From positions 58,944 through 122,943 of the forward strand of contig JAKVBK010000006.1 in NCBI GenBank assembly GCA_022447275.1: a DNA stretch of 64,000 bases, read 5' to 3'. Every line of letters begins with the position of its first letter. Positions within the stretch are counted from its first letter, which is position 1. The position numbers were made by a program, and so were the translations under genes. Below are positions 61,683-64,000 of this stretch, one piece after another. Source of the DNA: Oceanicola sp. (GTDB taxonomy: Bacteria; Pseudomonadota; Alphaproteobacteria; Rhodobacterales; Rhodobacteraceae). The notes beneath the pieces were generated by a model. It made no database searches, was not told the origin of the DNA, and worked only from the letters and a program-made list of their open reading frames with translations.

Positions 61683-62330
61683 TCAGCCTTCGGCGGCAAG
61701 CTCGCAGGTATATTCTTCCCCCTCTCCACCCGGGTCACGGTAGGTGGCTTCATCGCCCTTGGTCCAGATATAGCGGCCAAAGCTGCCATCATATCTGGCG
61801 CCAGACGCGGTGCGCGCGAGGTATCCAACATCTACACTGTCGCCGCGCTCGAAACGAACCGAGGGCAGATCCGTGTCAAAGAACATCGTAGTCACTTGGT
61901 TGGCCGGATCCCCATCACAGACCCATGTGACCGTGTTAATCGGCTCCTCCAGCATCCATGTGGCAACCAATTCTGCGTCCCGCATCCGGTAGCTGGCCTC
62001 AACACATTCGCGCAGGTCTTGGGCCTTCCAGCAGTCATCACGCCCCTTGATCCAGCCACGCTGATAGGCGCGAAGTTCCGCAACAGACTGCCCGCCTGCC
62101 GCTTCGCCTTCCTTGGCCGCGGCCAGCGCTTGGGCAAAGTGATCTGCCAGTTCCCGGTCCAGCTTGGCCAGTTCCGCATCATTGCACACCAGTGTCTCCG
62201 CTGAGCTTGCCGCGCGTGCGCAGTCAAAAGAAGGGCTTTGGTCCGCAAACGCTGAGGATGCGATCAGCGACAAGGCACCGGAAAAAGCGACAGGCAAAGC
62301 ACGAACAATGGCGCGATCGGCTAGAGGCAT
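61683..62330 (-). CDS. LprI-domain plus MliC-domain protein (putative lysozyme inhibitor)
   Basis: Exported protein of 215 residues: signal peptide (cleavage after AFA), an LprI-type domain (FDCARAASSAETLVCNDAEL, then QRGWIKGRDDC, with paired cysteines), and a C-terminal MliC-like domain (TWVCDGDPANQVTTMFFDTD and YTCELA at the end). LprI and MliC domains each inhibit lysozyme in other bacteria. The combination in a single chain suggests protection of the cell wall in the periplasm. The inhibition itself is inferred. Confidence 0.85.
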   Translation of the reverse strand: MPLADRAIVRALPVAFSGALSLIASSAFADQSPSFDCARAASSAETLVCNDAELAKLDRELADHFAQALAAAKEGEAAGGQSVAELRAYQRGWIKGRDDCWKAQDLRECVEASYRMRDAELVATWMLEEPINTVTWVCDGDPANQVTTMFFDTDLPSVRFERGDSVDVGYLARTASGARYDGSFGRYIWTKGDEATYRDPGGEGEEYTCELAAEG

Positions 62331-62561
62331 GCGGCATCTCCCTATGTTTGGCGCATGCTGAAAATTTGGGCAAATATCGCGCCCTTTTCAAGCCCCTTCA
62401 TTGCGCTGCGTATAGAAACATATCCGAAAGATGAGGCTAAAGAGGCATCTTGAAATCGCATTTTAGAACTGTTCGGGACAACACCTGAGCAAAAAGCTTT
62501 TCTGATGGCATCTCATCGGCTTATGGTTCCACCAGAACATAACATAATGGGAGGTTTTTCC

Positions 62562-63299
62562 ATGAAAATTGACGTAATGACGGACTTGAATGTGATTGTC
62601 GCAACCCCGGACGATCGGTTGACCAAGTCAGAGCTCGAAATCGCCCGGGAGGCACTGGACGGATACATCAACGAACATGACCGGGCGCCCCGCGTAGTGG
62701 TCGTCGCGGACAAAGCCCCGCTGTGGGAAGATTTCGACGCGCTCAAGCACCACCTCGCCCTTGTCAGCAGCCGCCAGGAATTGATCGAGCGGGTTGCCAT
62801 TGTCAGCGACAGCACCCTGATCTGGGCTGCGCGGGGCGTGGCAGATATCTTTGCCAAGGCCAAAATTCGACGGTTCGCAGCGGGTGCCACCGAAGAGGCC
62901 ATCAAATGGGCCTCTGAAGAAGACGATCACTCTGGCGGCATTTCAATGATTGACGGGCTGCCCCGTGATACGTTGGGCGTTCGCTTCAGCGGCACGATCA
63001 CATCGCGGGATTACACCGAAACCTTGATGCCCTTGGTAAACGAAGCGTCGGCCGGCCACGACAAGCTCAAGCTGATTTGCGTGATTGATGAAAGCTTCGA
63101 AGGATATTCCGCAGGGGCGGTCTGGGATGACATGCGCCTTGGCTTTTCAAACCTGACCACGTTCTCGAAGGTGGCTTTGGTCACCGACGTGTCGTGGCTC
63201 CGGAAGGGCGCGAAGTTCTTTGGGGCAATGGTCCCGACAGAACTTGTGACCTTTGACCTCGACGATGTCGACGAAGCAATGTCCTGGATCAAAACCTGA
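62562..63299 (+). CDS. SpoIIAA-like (STAS-fold) double-domain protein
   Basis: Protein of 245 residues made of two similar alpha/beta domains of the SpoIIAA-like (YtfJ-independent) type: residues 1-120 (IVATPDDRLTKSELEIAREA, RVVVVADKAPLWEDFDALKH, VAIVSDSTLIWAARGVADIF) and residues 125-245 (VRFSGTITSRDYTETLMPLV, GAVWDDMRLGFSNLTTFSKV, TDVSWLRKGAKFFGAMVPTE). Each ends with FRRFAAG-like or VTFDLDDVDEAMSWI. Proteins with this fold are found in proteobacteria without clear function. GGGAGG lies before the ATG at 62562. Confidence 0.88.
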   Translation: MKIDVMTDLNVIVATPDDRLTKSELEIAREALDGYINEHDRAPRVVVVADKAPLWEDFDALKHHLALVSSRQELIERVAIVSDSTLIWAARGVADIFAKAKIRRFAAGATEEAIKWASEEDDHSGGISMIDGLPRDTLGVRFSGTITSRDYTETLMPLVNEASAGHDKLKLICVIDESFEGYSAGAVWDDMRLGFSNLTTFSKVALVTDVSWLRKGAKFFGAMVPTELVTFDLDDVDEAMSWIKT

Positions 63300-63512
63300 C
63301 GCCCGGCGTTTAGGTTGAGGCGGCTGGCCCCCGGGCACACTCCGAGGGCCAGCGAAATCGTGCAGCAACATCCATCCTATGGTGGACTGTCGCAATCTTT
63401 TCTAGCCGCAGCGCCCCCCCCTTTGGCCTATCGCAGGCGATGGGGGTGTTGGCAGGGGCAAGAAGTTGGGGCGAGGGCCGAAATAGTAACGGCCAGCACA
63501 AACACGCCCCGT

Positions 63513-64000
63513 TTAATCAAGATAGCCGCGTTCCTGGGCCACAGCGCCAAGCTGGGCCCAAAACTCACCTGTCGCATTCAGGCGGCTGGACGCGAGCGAA
63601 ACCGAGCCGCAGTCAGACATGGCGCTGAGAACCTCATCGGTTATCTCGTCGGTAAATCCCTCCACTTCGGACTCCGCGAAAGCCATCGTGACCATATCGA
63701 AATCAGGATCCGTGTTCATGCGATCGCGGATGCGCTCATACACCAGTATCTGTTTGGCCAGTTGGTCAATCTCACCCAGCGCGTCCATCGCATCATAGAT
63801 ACAGGCGAAACTGGCACTTTCCTCAGCCGTGACGGGGCCGGTATCAATGTCGGCCGACAGTTCAAGAGACAGGCGGTCAAGCAACTCCTGCTGCACCTTG
63901 AGTGAGTCGACATAGCGGGCCTCGTATTCAGCGAGGAATTTACTGCGCGAAAGCGAAGACAGGCGTTCAGCCGTATCCGCAAAGACCGGCGAACCGGGGG
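63513..64000 (-). CDS. Hypothetical protein, 5' end beyond the window
   Basis: The frame is open from base 64000 to a stop at 63513, so the start is outside the window; the GTG at 63896 is only an internal codon. The visible part is about 160 residues, very acidic and helical: SRSKFLAEYEARYVDSLKVQ, DQLAKQILVYERIRDRMNTD, ESEVEGFTDEITDEVLSAMS. No recognised domain. The 213 bases between it and the SpoIIAA-like gene carry no other feature that I can support. Confidence 0.7.
   Translation of the reverse strand, partial: PGSPVFADTAERLSSLSRSKFLAEYEARYVDSLKVQQELLDRLSLELSADIDTGPVTAEESASFACIYDAMDALGEIDQLAKQILVYERIRDRMNTDPDFDMVTMAFAESEVEGFTDEITDEVLSAMSDCGSVSLASSRLNATGEFWAQLGAVAQERGYLD

Overview
The window is a gene-dense, GC-rich (third-position-rich) bacterial chromosome segment from an alphaproteobacterium, very probably a Rhodobacteraceae member of the Roseobacter type. 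The evidence is the irr-fabA-fabB-fabI neighbourhood, the divergent bhcR/bhcABCD beta-hydroxyaspartate cycle cluster, the motB-flgE-flgK-flgL-flgI order, a VPLPA-CTERM protein, a Hint-domain protein, DUF6478 and DUF3726 proteins and the FYDLN-acid protein. I see no prophage, insertion sequence, CRISPR array or replication origin. About 60 protein genes and one tRNA fill the window. The first gene (folC) and the last gene (a hypothetical) are cut by the window edges.

Layout. 1-10840: folC, zapE, an MFS transporter, a CPBP protease, ilvD followed by three Rhodobacteraceae-type genes of unknown role, then an operon of HAD hydrolase, ornithine-cyclodeaminase-like protein and alpha/beta hydrolase. 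10952-14092: a YaiI-family gene, fghA (formaldehyde detoxification) and an AEC permease with a divergent TetR regulator. 14177-20168: a flagellar block, motB-flgE-flgK-flgL-flgI, with CtrA-like boxes before motB and flgE. 20392-24516: tRNA-Ala(GGC), an FYDLN-acid protein, a SprT/YgjP metallopeptidase, a GntR regulator, a Hint-domain protein, and rpsD with a leader that can hide its Shine-Dalgarno sequence.

24578-30570: a fused dipeptide-type ABC ATPase, uraH with a divergent puuE-uraD fusion (urate to allantoin to allantoate), an atypical GAPDH, and a VPLPA-CTERM secreted protein behind two tandem operator-like dyads. 30860-37635: a small membrane protein, then the complete beta-hydroxyaspartate cycle (bhcD, bhcC, bhcB, bhcA and the divergent IclR regulator bhcR), which turns two glyoxylate into oxaloacetate, followed by a 650-base stretch with no confident gene.

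37636-45826: pgeF, a DUF185 methyltransferase and lgt in one operon; ubiK, ybjN, proC, csaA, a glyoxylate/hydroxypyruvate-type reductase and tdk; and a long KAS III-like gene. 46083-53371: carB, irr, fabA, a small membrane ORF, fabB and fabI. 53455-61122: a YnjF-YnjB-YnjC-YnjD-like transporter and lipid-enzyme operon, then a dipeptidase, a 566-aa unknown protein and a DUF3726 protein linked by ATGA overlaps. 61356-64000: a DUF333 lipoprotein, an LprI-MliC fusion (two lysozyme-inhibitor-type domains), a SpoIIAA-like double-domain protein and a truncated hypothetical gene.

Metabolic themes are C2 metabolism (bhc genes, a 2-hydroxyacid reductase), purine nitrogen recovery, C1 detoxification and type II fatty acid synthesis beside the Irr regulator gene. 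The most useful leads not settled by annotation are the paired dyads at 29782-29825, the exact 17-bp repeats between bhcA and bhcR, the rpsD leader, the YnjFBCD-like operon, the dipeptidase/DUF3726 operon and several structured intergenic regions.
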